Assembly (NCBI RefSeq): GCF_000812665.2
Contig: NZ_CP014327.1
Location: 2,571,501-2,635,500 of the forward strand
Direction: 5' to 3'
DNA from: Falsihalocynthiibacter arcticus
GTDB taxonomy: Bacteria > Pseudomonadota > Alphaproteobacteria > Rhodobacterales > Rhodobacteraceae
DNA: 64,000 nucleotides
Shown: positions 8,065 to 15,721 of the stretch, one piece after another
Layout: each line of letters begins with the position of its first letter
Numbering within the stretch: the stretch's first letter is position 1
Notes under the pieces: model-generated
What the model saw: the letters and a program-made list of their open reading frames with translations, nothing else
The model's database searches: none
Told to the model about the DNA's origin: nothing
Program-made: the position numbers and the translations under genes

Positions 8065-8748
8065 ATGGAAAAATTAGATTTATCACCCGCTGTTGAGACC
8101 ACCTCATCCGAACCTTCGGCGACGCATAGTGCCTATCTTGCGCTGCGGAAAATGATCCTCGCGGGGGAGCTTGAGCCAGGTACCAAGCTTAAAATCGAAA
8201 CCCTGCGTAAGAAGCTCGATACGGGGGCATCGCCCATTCGCGAAGCGCTCAGCCTGTTGACGTCGGATCAGTTGGTCGAACGCATCGACCAGCGCGGCTT
8301 CAAAACCGCCGCGGCCAGCAAGGCGAATTTTGAGGAGATCCTGCATCTACGGTGCGCCCTTGAGAGCATGGCCCTTCGGATGAGTATCGAGCGTGTAAAC
8401 GACGCTTGGGAAGAAAATATCGTTCTGGCGCACCATCGCATGGTACGCGCGCAGGGCGAGACAACAGAGGTGTTTGAAGCGCATCATCGCGCGTTCCATA
8501 TGGCGCTTTTGGAAAATTGCGGCTCGCCGATTTTACTGCGCATGTGCGGCCAGCTCTATGATTTGAACATCCGCTATCGCTTTCTCGCCAACCGTTCGCA
8601 AAACTATACCAAACGCGATGTCTCGGGGGAGCACGAGAAACTCCTTGAGGCCTGCGTTGATCAAAACGCGGATTTGGTGACAGAACGCCTGTGCGACCAT
8701 TACACCAAAACAGGTGCCTTTTTGACGGGGCTGTTTACCAACGGGTAA
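8065..8748 (+). CDS. GntR family transcriptional regulator with FCD domain
   Basis: A 227-residue regulator. Residues about 20-85 form the winged helix, with the GASPIREALSLLTSDQLVER recognition region typical of the FadR subfamily. Residues about 95-220 are an FCD ligand-binding domain, with His residues in AHHRAFHMALLENC and SGEHEKLLEACV that would bind a metal or acid ligand. Relatives control organic-acid and aromatic catabolism. Its operator-like palindrome overlaps its own promoter and a near copy lies in front of the synthase-like gene, so it probably controlled the now decayed malonate or aromatic genes. It appears intact although its apparent targets are not. Confidence 0.85.
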   Translation: MEKLDLSPAVETTSSEPSATHSAYLALRKMILAGELEPGTKLKIETLRKKLDTGASPIREALSLLTSDQLVERIDQRGFKTAAASKANFEEILHLRCALESMALRMSIERVNDAWEENIVLAHHRMVRAQGETTEVFEAHHRAFHMALLENCGSPILLRMCGQLYDLNIRYRFLANRSQNYTKRDVSGEHEKLLEACVDQNADLVTERLCDHYTKTGAFLTGLFTNG

Positions 8749-8784
8749 CTTCGCAACGTACTCAAAAGGGGTCATTTCAAATTT

Positions 8785-8818
8785 AATCGCGCCTCTACTC
8801 TAAACGAGTGGCGCGATT
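8785..8818 (+). terminator. Hairpin after the GntR gene
   Basis: AATCGCGCC (8785-8793) pairs with GGCGCGATT (8810-8818), extended inside by ACTC/GAGT. A run of nine C bases lies downstream at 8852-8860. Confidence 0.5.
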
Positions 8819-8884
8819 GCGGGGCGGTGTTCAAACCAGAAAAGGGTAGGGCCCCCCCCCTATACATGTTTTTTCATGTCGAGT

Positions 8885-9046
8885 TTAGCCGCGAACAGCG
8901 CGCGCCACCAAAGTAATGATAAACAGAACGATGAAGACGAAGAACAAGATTTTCGCGATCCCTACGGAGGCAATTGCGATCCCGCCAAACCCAAATACAG
9001 CCGCAACCAATGCGACGACTAGAAACGTTATAGCCCAACCAAGCAT
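8885..9046 (-). CDS. DUF1328 family small membrane protein
   Basis: A 53-residue protein starting [20 protein letters not shown], with two hydrophobic helices and the Gly-rich turn typical of DUF1328 (YtjA-like) proteins. AAAAGGAGAAAATATC before the ATG gives a strong ribosome site and decides this start over an upstream in-frame Met at 9133. The family is often stress-induced; the EcfG-type promoter at 9093-9117 supports this here. No biochemical function is known to me. Confidence 0.85.
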   Translation of the reverse strand: MLGWAITFLVVALVAAVFGFGGIAIASVGIAKILFFVFIVLFIITLVARAVRG

Positions 9047-9092
9047 GATATTTTCTCCTTTTAAAGGTGCAAATTGTGGTGTCTGAAAGGTA

Positions 9093-9117
9093 AACGCTTG
9101 AACCTTAGTTTTGTTCC
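9093..9117 (-). promoter_or_regulatory. EcfG-type promoter for the DUF1328 gene
   Basis: On the minus strand GGAAC (9117-9113), exactly 17 bases, then GTT (9095-9093). This matches the GGAAC-N16/17-GTT consensus of alphaproteobacterial general stress sigma factors and lies about 47 bp from the start codon. Confidence 0.8.
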
Positions 9118-9120
9118 AAT

Positions 9121-9166
9121 GCCCTTTGGCCAAGCGCTTAAAACGGTTTTGGCGTTACCAAAGGGC
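9121..9166 (-). terminator. Long hairpin after the DUF883 operon
   Basis: GCCCTTTGG (9121-9129) and CCAAAGGGC (9158-9166) are perfect inverted repeats next to the stop of the 9168-9503 gene. The loop is long and no T-run is present. Confidence 0.35.
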
Positions 9167-9167
9167 G

Positions 9168-9503
9168 TTAGGTGTGGCGATTGCGGCTGGCAAATCGACT
9201 GCCCTCCTCAAGACCCGCCGTGAAGGCATCGGCCAAAGGCGGCGCACTTTGAGCACGAGGCTCTTGGGGGAGCCTTTGGTTTAAGCGCGTGGTCATCACG
9301 AGCGCGCCCAGGCAGGCGAACCCAAACCAAACCGCCCCGACCACCAGCAAAGCCAGCGGTTTCGAGAGAGCGGCGGCGTCTAGTCCCGCAAGAGCCGCCG
9401 CCGTGAGGAAGCCTGCGCCAATAGCCCCCGCTGCAGCTGTCATTGTCCATAACGCCACCCATCGAAACGAGCGACGGGCAGCATTTTGAAGGTGATCAAA
9501 CAT
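9168..9503 (-). CDS. Small two-span membrane protein, DUF883 partner
   Basis: A 111-residue protein with two hydrophobic helices (about residues 17-40 and 48-70, including ALLVVGAVWFGFACLGALVM) and a polar C-terminal tail. It starts five bases after the DUF883 gene and must share its transcript. It resembles the phage-holin-like or YqjK-type partners often found beside ElaB/YqjD proteins, but I cannot assign a family firmly. Context suggests a role in the membrane under stress. Confidence 0.7.
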   Translation of the reverse strand: MFDHLQNAARRSFRWVALWTMTAAAGAIGAGFLTAAALAGLDAAALSKPLALLVVGAVWFGFACLGALVMTTRLNQRLPQEPRAQSAPPLADAFTAGLEEGSRFASRNRHT

Positions 9504-9508
9504 GGCGA

Positions 9509-9802
9509 TTACCGGCGGTTGCTTAAATAACCAAGCACAAACCCAATACCTGCCGCCGTCGCGGTGGCCGCTACGGGCTGGCGACGCACGGCATCTTGCG
9601 CCTGCGCACTCAGCAAACTCGCGTTATCAGCTGCGGTCTTGGCCTGTGACGTGATTTGCTCTTTTGCAGTGTCGCGAACAGATGCCGCTTTGTTTCCTGC
9701 AACCGTCGAAATAGTGGCAGTCAGATCGGCAATGTCCTGACGCAGGACTGCAAGTTGTGCGGTGATTTCTTCAGAATTCGCTGTTGCTATGTCTTTAGCC
9801 AT
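9509..9802 (-). CDS. DUF883 (ElaB/YqjD-like) membrane-anchored protein
   Basis: A 97-residue protein starting MAKDIATANSEEITAQLAVL. A long amphipathic, coiled-coil-like helix fills residues about 8-75. A C-terminal segment, AATATAAGIGFVLGYLSNRR, has the glycine-rich anchor with terminal arginines that marks ElaB/YqjD proteins, some of which bind ribosomes at the inner membrane in stationary phase. The start is chosen by AGGATT ahead of ATG; an upstream in-frame Met at 9841 lies within the promoter. An EcfG promoter stands 38 bp upstream. Confidence 0.85.
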   Translation of the reverse strand: MAKDIATANSEEITAQLAVLRQDIADLTATISTVAGNKAASVRDTAKEQITSQAKTAADNASLLSAQAQDAVRRQPVAATATAAGIGFVLGYLSNRR

Positions 9803-9839
9803 TTTTTCAATCCTTTGTTGCTTGTGGTTACACAAACTC

Positions 9840-9864
9840 AACGTCCGCCCTCGCGAAAGGTTCC
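9840..9864 (-). promoter_or_regulatory. EcfG-type promoter for the DUF883 operon
   Basis: Minus-strand GGAAC (9864-9860), 17 bases, GTT (9842-9840): a full match to the general stress promoter consensus. Confidence 0.8.
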
Positions 9865-10211
9865 ACGTTCTGCAAATTATTTTTAGAAGGACGAAAATTG
9901 CGCGCCAAACACGCGCTGATTTAATTGGGCCATTGTTCTAAATGCTTGGGCCACGGATAAGGTGCTGTGCCGTGCTTTATTTTTAAGTTTGATACTAATC
10001 GTACACCATTGCGTTGGTTATACACGCCACATTGGGTTATGAGTGTATGTCTCTTGGCCAAGTGAGTTCATCCGTATCGACCTTGACGGGGAGGGTTCGT
10101 TTCTAAAAGGTCTTTCCTAATAAGAAGCGTGATTTGCCTCGTTCTAAACTCAATATTTCCGCACCGTGCAACCCTCACTCTGGGCGCTTTCTTCCGTTTT
10201 CAAAGGGCTAA
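9865..10211. other. Intergenic region before the AI-2E family gene
   Basis: About 350 bp between divergent transcripts. No coding frame, strong hairpin or GGAAC element facing the right-hand gene was seen. Confidence 0.5.
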
Positions 10212-11240
10212 ATGCTAATGTCAAAATCAATCGCCTTGAACATTCTTGCAACGCTTGCCGTGATCGCCGCCTTTGATGTTGCGGAGCCGTTACTTGCCCC
10301 CATCGTGTTCGCCATTGTGACCGCGATGATATTAGCGCCGTTTATGTCGCGCGCTGTTAAATCGGGGATTCCGGCCCCAATTGCCGCAATGAGCGGGTTG
10401 ATCCTCGCCTGTGCCATTGGGGCCATGTTCCTCCTCTTCCTCGAACCCAGTGTAAGCGAAGCCATCCGCCGCGCGCCCGTGTTATGGAATGAATTTCAGT
10501 CAAGTTTTGAAAGCGTGCGGCAGTTTTTACGCGGTGTCGAAGCCGTAACCGAGGAAGTTGCGTCTGCGTTGGAAAGCAAAGGGGATACTGGGTCTATTGC
10601 GATGCAAGCTGCCGATGCAGCGCCGCCCGCAAAGCCCTCAGCAATGCCAGATGTTTCAACGGCACTGGCTTGGGCACCATCCGCAAGTGGGCAGGTTCTG
10701 GTCTTTTTGGGCACGTTGTTTTTTTTCCTGCTAAGCCGCGAAGAACTCTATCGTTTGGTCGCGCGCGCCACCCCAGGGCTTTCTCGATACCGGTTTCGCC
10801 GCGCCGAATTGTTGATGTCGCGCTATTTTGTTGCGGTCGCCATCATCAACGCTTGTTTTGGTGTTTTGGTCACCGGGGTTTTATGGGCGATCGGCATGCC
10901 TTCTCCCGCGTTCTGGGGTGCGATTGCCTTCTTGGTGAATTTCGTACCCTACCTAGGCCCCGCGATCTTTGCCTTCGCGCTTTTTATTGCGGGCCTCATC
11001 CAGTTTGACGGCGCCTTTACGATGGTCCCCGCGGCCGTCTATATCGCGCTGAACATGATCGAAGGACAGTTCGTAACGCCCACCGTGGTGGGGAAACGCA
11101 TGTCTATCAATCCCTTCGTTGTATTTGTTACTATCGCCTTCTGGATCTGGCTTTGGGGCCCCGTCGGCGGGATTATTGCAATGCCCGTCTTTATCCTTGC
11201 CCTGTCCCTCACGGGCGCCAGAGCGCGGCGCGCGGCCTAG
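10212..11240 (+). CDS. AI-2E family transporter (PerM-like)
   Basis: A 342-residue polytopic membrane protein. Hydrophobic helices occur at about residues 8-75 (three), then a soluble stretch to about 155. Helices follow around 160-180, 205-235, 240-270 and 285-335. The VNFVPYLGPAIFAF and NMIEGQFVTPTVVGKRMSIN segments are hallmark motifs of the AI-2E/PerM family. Members export small molecules or act in sodium/proton exchange; the substrate here is unknown. ATG codons at 10212 and 10218 are both possible. Its stop codon overlaps that of the convergent kinase gene (shared CTAG at 11237-11240). Confidence 0.88.
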   Translation: MLMSKSIALNILATLAVIAAFDVAEPLLAPIVFAIVTAMILAPFMSRAVKSGIPAPIAAMSGLILACAIGAMFLLFLEPSVSEAIRRAPVLWNEFQSSFESVRQFLRGVEAVTEEVASALESKGDTGSIAMQAADAAPPAKPSAMPDVSTALAWAPSASGQVLVFLGTLFFFLLSREELYRLVARATPGLSRYRFRRAELLMSRYFVAVAIINACFGVLVTGVLWAIGMPSPAFWGAIAFLVNFVPYLGPAIFAFALFIAGLIQFDGAFTMVPAAVYIALNMIEGQFVTPTVVGKRMSINPFVVFVTIAFWIWLWGPVGGIIAMPVFILALSLTGARARRAA

Positions 11241-12988
11241 GATTCGGGATTGAACGGGTGCGCTTGAAAACGTATCCGAATACGATGCTCGCCTGCCTCA
11301 CGGGTGGTTTCCACGTTGGTTTCCAATTGCCGCGCAAAGGCTTTGATTAACTGCTCTCCAAGGCCGGTGCTCTCGGCCATGTCTTCGGGTATCGCGGTAC
11401 TCTCTGAGCTAATGGAGTTGGCGACGGATATTTCGACGATTTCGTCCCCGAGATCCAGAAAATTCACGGTAACCCAGCGGTTGCCACTTTCATCCGTCCC
11501 TAAATATTTTAGCGAATTTGTAACAGCTTCAACCACCAAAAGGGCCGTCGGGACTGCCTGATCCGGATACAGGATCACGGGATTAAATTTCAGGGTGATA
11601 TCTGGGGGAGCGGCACTTTTGGGAGCAAGATTAAGCAGCGGATTGATAACGTCGCGCAGCAAGTCGTCCGCTTGAATACGGCCCATTTCGGACGCCTGAT
11701 ACAGTCTGCGATGTACCGTCGCCATCGCGTTGACGCGTCCGTTGACGTTATTGAGTGCGGCAGCGACGACGGAGTTTTTCGTCTGCCTGATCTGGAGATT
11801 CACGATAGAGGAAATCAGTTGCAGGTTGTTCTTCACCCGATGATGCACTTCCTTAAGCAAGACATCCTTGTCGTGCATCGCATCCATAAGCACGGCTTCG
11901 TCGCGAATGACGGCATCGGCCATGGTGGAAAACTGGGTTTCAATGGCCTCAATTTCCCAAGGTAAATTTGCGGGTTTATTGGGATCAGGGAGCGTGCGGT
12001 GATTGACGAAACCGCGCATCTTAAACAACAGCTTGCGCAGGGGGCGGACCATTTGCATCTGCACGGCCACATAAACCAAAGCCAAGCTAATGACCCACAT
12101 CAACACAGGAAAAAGGGACGGAGGTAGCGCAATTCTAGAGCCTTGCTGTGCTGTTCCGCTTTCCCAACTGCCCACCGCATAATAGACGCCATCGACAATC
12201 GGAATGATCGAAAAAACGCGGATTTCTCCGCCCAGAGTTCGTGTCTCGACCCGTTGTGTGCCTTGCCCTGTCAAAGAGATCAAATTCACCGCAGGCGGCA
12301 AGCGCCGCGTCGAGTTTTCCAAGTCCCCTGTCGTCGTGAGCACTACGCCGTCGGGGTTGATAGTGAAAAGTTCAAGCGGCGATTTGGTGCCGCCCTCAAG
12401 GGCTTCCTGTGTATTGAGTTCGCTGTTGGGAATGGAAACGGTAACATAACCACCCGCCGTGCCCGTCACGGGAACTGATGCAACGACCCCTGACTTTCCG
12501 GTGCGCTTGGCGTAGCTGTTCAGGCGGGGTTTTTGCTCATCCTCTGCGATGAACTCCTTAAAATGCGCGCTGCTTGAAACGTCAAAAGGTTCGGCTCGAT
12601 TGGAACACTCGACATATCCTGAGGGGGGCACATATTCGGCAAAGGAAAACCGCCCTTCGGATTCCGCAACAAAGCGCGTCAAAACCGCAGAACACGCCTG
12701 CGCATCGCCAATAATATCAGAAACCGCCGACGTGAGGGCCTTTGCAGCGCCAAGCCCCTCCATGATTGCTTCGCGTTCTGACTGGGCATAATAAGCGGTG
12801 CGGGCGTGAAGATTGAGGTTACGCACCTCGGCCAACTCCCGTTGCAGCACCTGTGTTTGATGGACGGCAATCAGCCCGAGAGGGAGCAAGGCGACCGTCA
12901 AAGTTGCCGCTAATTGTACTGACAGCTTGCGCCAAATTTTTTGGCCGTTCTCCGCGCCCAACACCTGCGCCGCGTTGCCTTGCGTCAC
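11237..12988 (-). CDS. Membrane sensor histidine kinase of the general stress response (HisKA_2 type)
   Basis: A 583-residue kinase. Transmembrane helix 1 is at about residues 25-43, a periplasmic sensor of about 240 residues (probably Cache-like) follows, and helix 2 is at 291-310 with a HAMP-like linker. The phosphoacceptor box is EVHHRVKNNLQLISSIVNLQ, with His383 as the likely site. A C-terminal ATPase domain with VVEAVTNSLKY and GLGEQLIKAFARQL follows. This HisKA_2/HWE class phosphorylates PhyR in alphaproteobacteria. Translation starts at GTG, overlapping the ecfG stop (GTGA), so it is coupled to ecfG. The sensed signal cannot be read from the sequence. Confidence 0.88.
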   Translation of the reverse strand: MTQGNAAQVLGAENGQKIWRKLSVQLAATLTVALLPLGLIAVHQTQVLQRELAEVRNLNLHARTAYYAQSEREAIMEGLGAAKALTSAVSDIIGDAQACSAVLTRFVAESEGRFSFAEYVPPSGYVECSNRAEPFDVSSSAHFKEFIAEDEQKPRLNSYAKRTGKSGVVASVPVTGTAGGYVTVSIPNSELNTQEALEGGTKSPLELFTINPDGVVLTTTGDLENSTRRLPPAVNLISLTGQGTQRVETRTLGGEIRVFSIIPIVDGVYYAVGSWESGTAQQGSRIALPPSLFPVLMWVISLALVYVAVQMQMVRPLRKLLFKMRGFVNHRTLPDPNKPANLPWEIEAIETQFSTMADAVIRDEAVLMDAMHDKDVLLKEVHHRVKNNLQLISSIVNLQIRQTKNSVVAAALNNVNGRVNAMATVHRRLYQASEMGRIQADDLLRDVINPLLNLAPKSAAPPDITLKFNPVILYPDQAVPTALLVVEAVTNSLKYLGTDESGNRWVTVNFLDLGDEIVEISVANSISSESTAIPEDMAESTGLGEQLIKAFARQLETNVETTREAGEHRIRIRFQAHPFNPES

Positions 12989-13542
12989 GCGGCGGCACCC
13001 CCGTTTTCGGTCACCACGCCCTGCGTAACGCTATCCGTCATTTCCAGCGCGTCTTCCTCCTGAAGGTGCATAAGTTCGGCCAGCGTTTTTCGCCCTCGGT
13101 TCAGGCGGCTTTTGACTGTGCCCACCTTTACACCACAGGCCTCGGCGGCCTCCTCGTAGGAATATTGCAACACGCCAATTAGGGTGAGAACCTCGCGTTG
13201 CTCTGGTGGTAATTGTTTGAGCGCCTCGCGAAACTCGCCAAGCTGGAGGCGACCATCGTGAGCGGGTTTTTCCGACAGTTTTTCCGCCATCACCCCATCC
13301 ACATCTTCCACTTCGCGCACGGATTTCCGTCGGTTGGAATAAAACGTGTTGCGCAGGATCGTAAACAACCAAGCCCGCATATTCGTACCTTCTTCGAACT
13401 TCTCCAGATTGGTCCAAGCTTTAAGAACAGTATCCTGAACCAAATCATCCGCAGAAGCGGGGTTGCGGGTAAGGCTGAGGGCAAAAGCGCGCAAAACTTT
13501 CATGTGACTGATCAACTCAGCCTTCGCATCCTGACGGTCCAT
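12985..13542 (-). CDS. ecfG: General stress response sigma factor EcfG (ECF15)
   Basis: Extracytoplasmic-function sigma factor of 185 residues from the Met at 13542 (MDRQDAKAELISHMKVLRAF). Region 2 covers about residues 12-80, with LTRNPASADDLVQDTVLKAW and MRAWLFTILRN. Region 4 covers about 108-160, with LPPEQREVLTLIGVLQYSYE and GVKVGTVKSRLNRGRK. It directs RNA polymerase to GGAAC-N16/17-GTT promoters, five of which occur within 6.5 kb around it. An upstream in-frame Met at 13596 lies inside nepR and is less likely. It starts two bases before the nepR stop region, so the two are translated together. Confidence 0.92.
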   Translation of the reverse strand: MDRQDAKAELISHMKVLRAFALSLTRNPASADDLVQDTVLKAWTNLEKFEEGTNMRAWLFTILRNTFYSNRRKSVREVEDVDGVMAEKLSEKPAHDGRLQLGEFREALKQLPPEQREVLTLIGVLQYSYEEAAEACGVKVGTVKSRLNRGRKTLAELMHLQEEDALEMTDSVTQGVVTENGGAAA

Positions 13543-13543
13543 A

Positions 13544-13729
13544 TTAGCTCTCCGACCGATCATCCGAACTTGCGGATTTATCCATTGCGGGTGCATCCAG
13601 TTTGTCCAACTTCTCTAGGAGTTGAACAAGTCTGTCTGGAAGATCCCCATGGGCATCCTCTTCGAAAACCCGCCTTAGGTTTTCGTCGATTTGTGTCTTA
13701 AGGTCAGGTCTGATTGTTTTTGGTGCCAC
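13544..13729 (-). CDS. nepR: Anti-sigma factor NepR
   Basis: A 61-residue protein with the NepR core LRRVFEEDAHGDLPDRLVQL and LLEKLDKLD, forming the two helices that clamp EcfG. A GTG at 13729, giving GTG-GCA-CCA-AAA, has AGG about nine bases upstream and gives the usual length; the longer frame from 13789 would run into the promoter. The C-terminal tail is short and acidic. It holds EcfG inactive until phosphorylated PhyR displaces it. Position directly upstream of ecfG and divergent from phyR is the canonical arrangement. Confidence 0.88.
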   Translation of the reverse strand: MAPKTIRPDLKTQIDENLRRVFEEDAHGDLPDRLVQLLEKLDKLDAPAMDKSASSDDRSES

Positions 13730-13776
13730 GTCGTACCTATCGGATATGTTGAAGTGCAAAAAAACTCGCGTACTCT

Positions 13777-13807
13777 GGAACAAACGCACGACTGGGACGT
13801 TTGTTCC
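13777..13807. promoter_or_regulatory. Overlapping divergent EcfG promoters built on an inverted repeat
   Basis: Plus strand: GGAAC (13777-13781), 17 bases, GTT (13799-13801), facing phyR. Minus strand: GGAAC (13807-13803), 17 bases, GTT (13785-13783), facing nepR-ecfG. Both sit in a perfect inverted repeat, GGAACAAACG (13777-13786) and CGTTTGTTCC (13798-13807). One polymerase bound on either strand would block the other. Confidence 0.88.
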
Positions 13808-13835
13808 ATGAAAAGTTTAGAAACAGGAGAAAAGA

Positions 13836-14663
13836 ATGTCCAACACTTCTAATAAATCCCTGACAATGTCCGATCTGATCGGGCCGCACTTGCCATATTT
13901 GCGTCGGTACGCGCGGGCGTTGACCGGGTCGCAAACCAGTGGCGACATCTATGCGGCCTCGACCCTTGAGGCGGTTTTGGCCGATCCATCCTGTTTTGAT
14001 GCGCCACGCCTTGGGGGGAAAACCGCCCTGTTCCGTGTGTTTCACATACTTTGGTCAAGCAGTGGGCAACCGATTGAAGATACTGCCGAAAGCCTGCGCG
14101 CCAAGGCCCAGTCCTACCTCTCGCGGCTCACTTCTAACACGCGCGAAGCCCTGCTTTTGTCGACGGTCGAGGGCTTCAATGCCAAGGATATCGGCGCGAT
14201 CATGGATGTTTCTGAACAAGAGGCCACAAGTCTGATCCAACTTGCCCGCGATGAAATGCACCAGTCCGTATTGGGCAAAATAATGATCATTGAGGACGAG
14301 GCTATTATCGCGATGGACCTTGAAAGTATTTGTTCCATGATGGGGCATTCGGTGACAGGAATTGCCCGCACGCGCGCGGCCGCTGTGAAATTGGGCCAGA
14401 CCGAAAAGCCGGATTTGATTTTGGCGGATATTCAACTTGCCGACAATTCAAGCGGCATTGACGCGGTAAACGACTTGCTCGCAGAACTCGGCGATGTGCC
14501 AGTTGTGTTCATTACGGCCTTTCCCGAACGCTTGTTGACTGGCGAGCGTCCAGAACCTGCTTTCCTGATTGCAAAGCCTTACCAGCCGGATCAAATCGTT
14601 TCCGCCATCAGCCAAGCGATGTTTTTCGCTTCAACCGAAACGCTCAAATCTGCTTCTGATTGA
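13836..14663 (+). CDS. phyR: Anti-anti-sigma response regulator PhyR
   Basis: A 275-residue protein. Residues about 10-135 are a sigma-like domain that mimics EcfG (MSDLIGPHLPYLRRYARALT and EGFNAKDIGAIMDVSEQEAT). Residues about 147-265 form a receiver domain with acidic pair Glu153/Asp154, phosphoacceptor Asp198 in ILADIQLAD, Thr227 and Lys247. When phosphorylated, PhyR binds NepR and frees EcfG. A GGAGAAAAG ribosome site precedes the ATG. It is transcribed from the EcfG promoter at 13777, giving positive feedback. A strong terminator follows. Confidence 0.93.
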   Translation: MSNTSNKSLTMSDLIGPHLPYLRRYARALTGSQTSGDIYAASTLEAVLADPSCFDAPRLGGKTALFRVFHILWSSSGQPIEDTAESLRAKAQSYLSRLTSNTREALLLSTVEGFNAKDIGAIMDVSEQEATSLIQLARDEMHQSVLGKIMIIEDEAIIAMDLESICSMMGHSVTGIARTRAAAVKLGQTEKPDLILADIQLADNSSGIDAVNDLLAELGDVPVVFITAFPERLLTGERPEPAFLIAKPYQPDQIVSAISQAMFFASTETLKSASD

Positions 14664-14685
14664 GGGCAGACCCATAAGACACCAA

Positions 14686-14714
14686 AAAAGGCGGACCCTT
14701 GGGCCCGCCTTTTG
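14686..14714. terminator. Bidirectional rho-independent terminator after phyR
   Basis: AAAAAGGCGGACCC (14685-14698) pairs with GGGCCCGCCTTTT (14701-14713) with one mismatch. A-run and T-run flank the stem, so it can serve both phyR and the convergent 14735-15220 gene. Confidence 0.8.
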
Positions 14715-14734
14715 CGTTCGTTTCGTCTGGCAGG

Positions 14735-15220
14735 TTATTTAACTTTGTCTGCTACGTGTTCGGCAAATGAATCGATCATCGCGTTGTAGAACGCTTCATT
14801 TCCAACATTGAGCACCGTCACATCGGTGCCTTCTGGATAGTAAGCTTGGGCTTGCACCGCCGTAACCGTCAACTCGAAACTCTCGTGTTTGGCGGAGTCA
14901 TCTTCCTTAATCACAACGTCGCCTTTAAGCTGCGTTTCGGCAACACCAAGCATTTGCGACAGGCTATTCGCCAAAAAAACCTCATCAATGTCGATCAAGA
15001 TTGTGGCCCCTTCCTCGGTGATTTGATCCACTAAAAGTTTGGCAATGGCCGTTTCGAGATCGTTCGCGATGTCGTTCCAGACTTCTGCGGCTTCGACATC
15101 CTCGATGGCGGTCAAGTCAATCTCGACTTCAATTTTTTCGATATCGGTGGTTGCGTAGGCTGCGCTTGCACTGATTGCAGTTGCAGAAAGAAGGGCGGTA
15201 AGGGATGTTAATAGTTTCAT
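14735..15220 (-). CDS. Exported hypothetical protein
   Basis: A 161-residue protein with a clear signal peptide (KLLTSLTALLSATAISASA, cleavage near AYA). The mature part is strongly acidic (DIEKIEVEIDLTAIEDVEAA) and has no cysteine pairs or known catalytic motif. It alternates predicted beta strands and helices. It lies between phyR and an EcfG-controlled lipoprotein gene with only 71 bp to the latter, so it may be read from the same stress promoter. Function unknown. Confidence 0.75.
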   Translation of the reverse strand: MKLLTSLTALLSATAISASAAYATTDIEKIEVEIDLTAIEDVEAAEVWNDIANDLETAIAKLLVDQITEEGATILIDIDEVFLANSLSQMLGVAETQLKGDVVIKEDDSAKHESFELTVTAVQAQAYYPEGTDVTVLNVGNEAFYNAMIDSFAEHVADKVK

Positions 15221-15291
15221 GGGGCATTCCTTTAGATTTTAGCGGGCGGTTCTTGCCCTCGATTTTAAGGGGGGAAGTGAAACAATTGCGC

Positions 15292-15414
15292 TTACTTGTT
15301 GGCTTCGTCTTGGATCACTTCACCTGCGTTTTCAACGTCTTGTCCGACGCCCTCGACGGTCTCACAGGCGGCAAGGGTTAGGACGCAGAGGCAAGTCATA
15401 GTGAAACGAAACAT
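15292..15414 (-). CDS. Entericidin-like small lipoprotein
   Basis: A 40-residue protein. Residues 1-16 are a hydrophobic signal, with Cys17 in the lipobox LTLAAC. The mature segment ETVEGVGQDVENAGEVIQDE follows the entericidin EcnA/EcnB pattern of a short amphipathic helix rich in Gly, Asp and Val. AAAAAGGAGAACACC gives a strong ribosome site. Entericidins are stress-induced envelope lipoproteins. An EcfG promoter lies 34 bp upstream, so it probably belongs to the general stress regulon. Confidence 0.85.
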   Translation of the reverse strand: MFRFTMTCLCVLTLAACETVEGVGQDVENAGEVIQDEANK

Positions 15415-15447
15415 GGTGTTCTCCTTTTTGCTCGTCGATGATTAACC

Positions 15448-15472
15448 AACGTGCCTCATTGAAAAATGTTCC
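15448..15472 (-). promoter_or_regulatory. EcfG-type promoter for the entericidin-like gene
   Basis: Minus-strand GGAAC (15472-15468), 17 bases, GTT (15450-15448). Confidence 0.8.
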
Positions 15473-15721
15473 ATGAAATTAAAATATGGCAGAAGTTTTT
15501 TTGGATTTACTGTGGGGAGCGACGTTGGGGAAAACCCATTTTCGTAGTTTCAAAACGGTGTCGGAAAAATCGCGTCTATCTGTGATGCTCTCGCTCGGAT
15601 TTGCGTTGCCGCGCGGTCATATAGAGGGCGTACGGCGCGAACGCGTTCTTGTGGTTCGGCCTGAATTCCTGCGGTTTTTGTGGGGCGGGTTTGGTCCGTA
15701 AACACCACCGCCCCCTATCGA
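15473..15721. other. Intergenic stretch with a doubtful short frame
   Basis: A 71-codon plus-strand frame at 15486-15701 has no ribosome site, begins beside the minus-strand promoter and shows no recognisable domain. I do not call it a gene. Confidence 0.4.

Noticed and set aside
15486-15701. 71-codon plus-strand frame next to the entericidin promoter
   Set aside because: No ribosome site, no domain, unusual composition and overlap with the minus-strand promoter region make it unlikely to be a gene.
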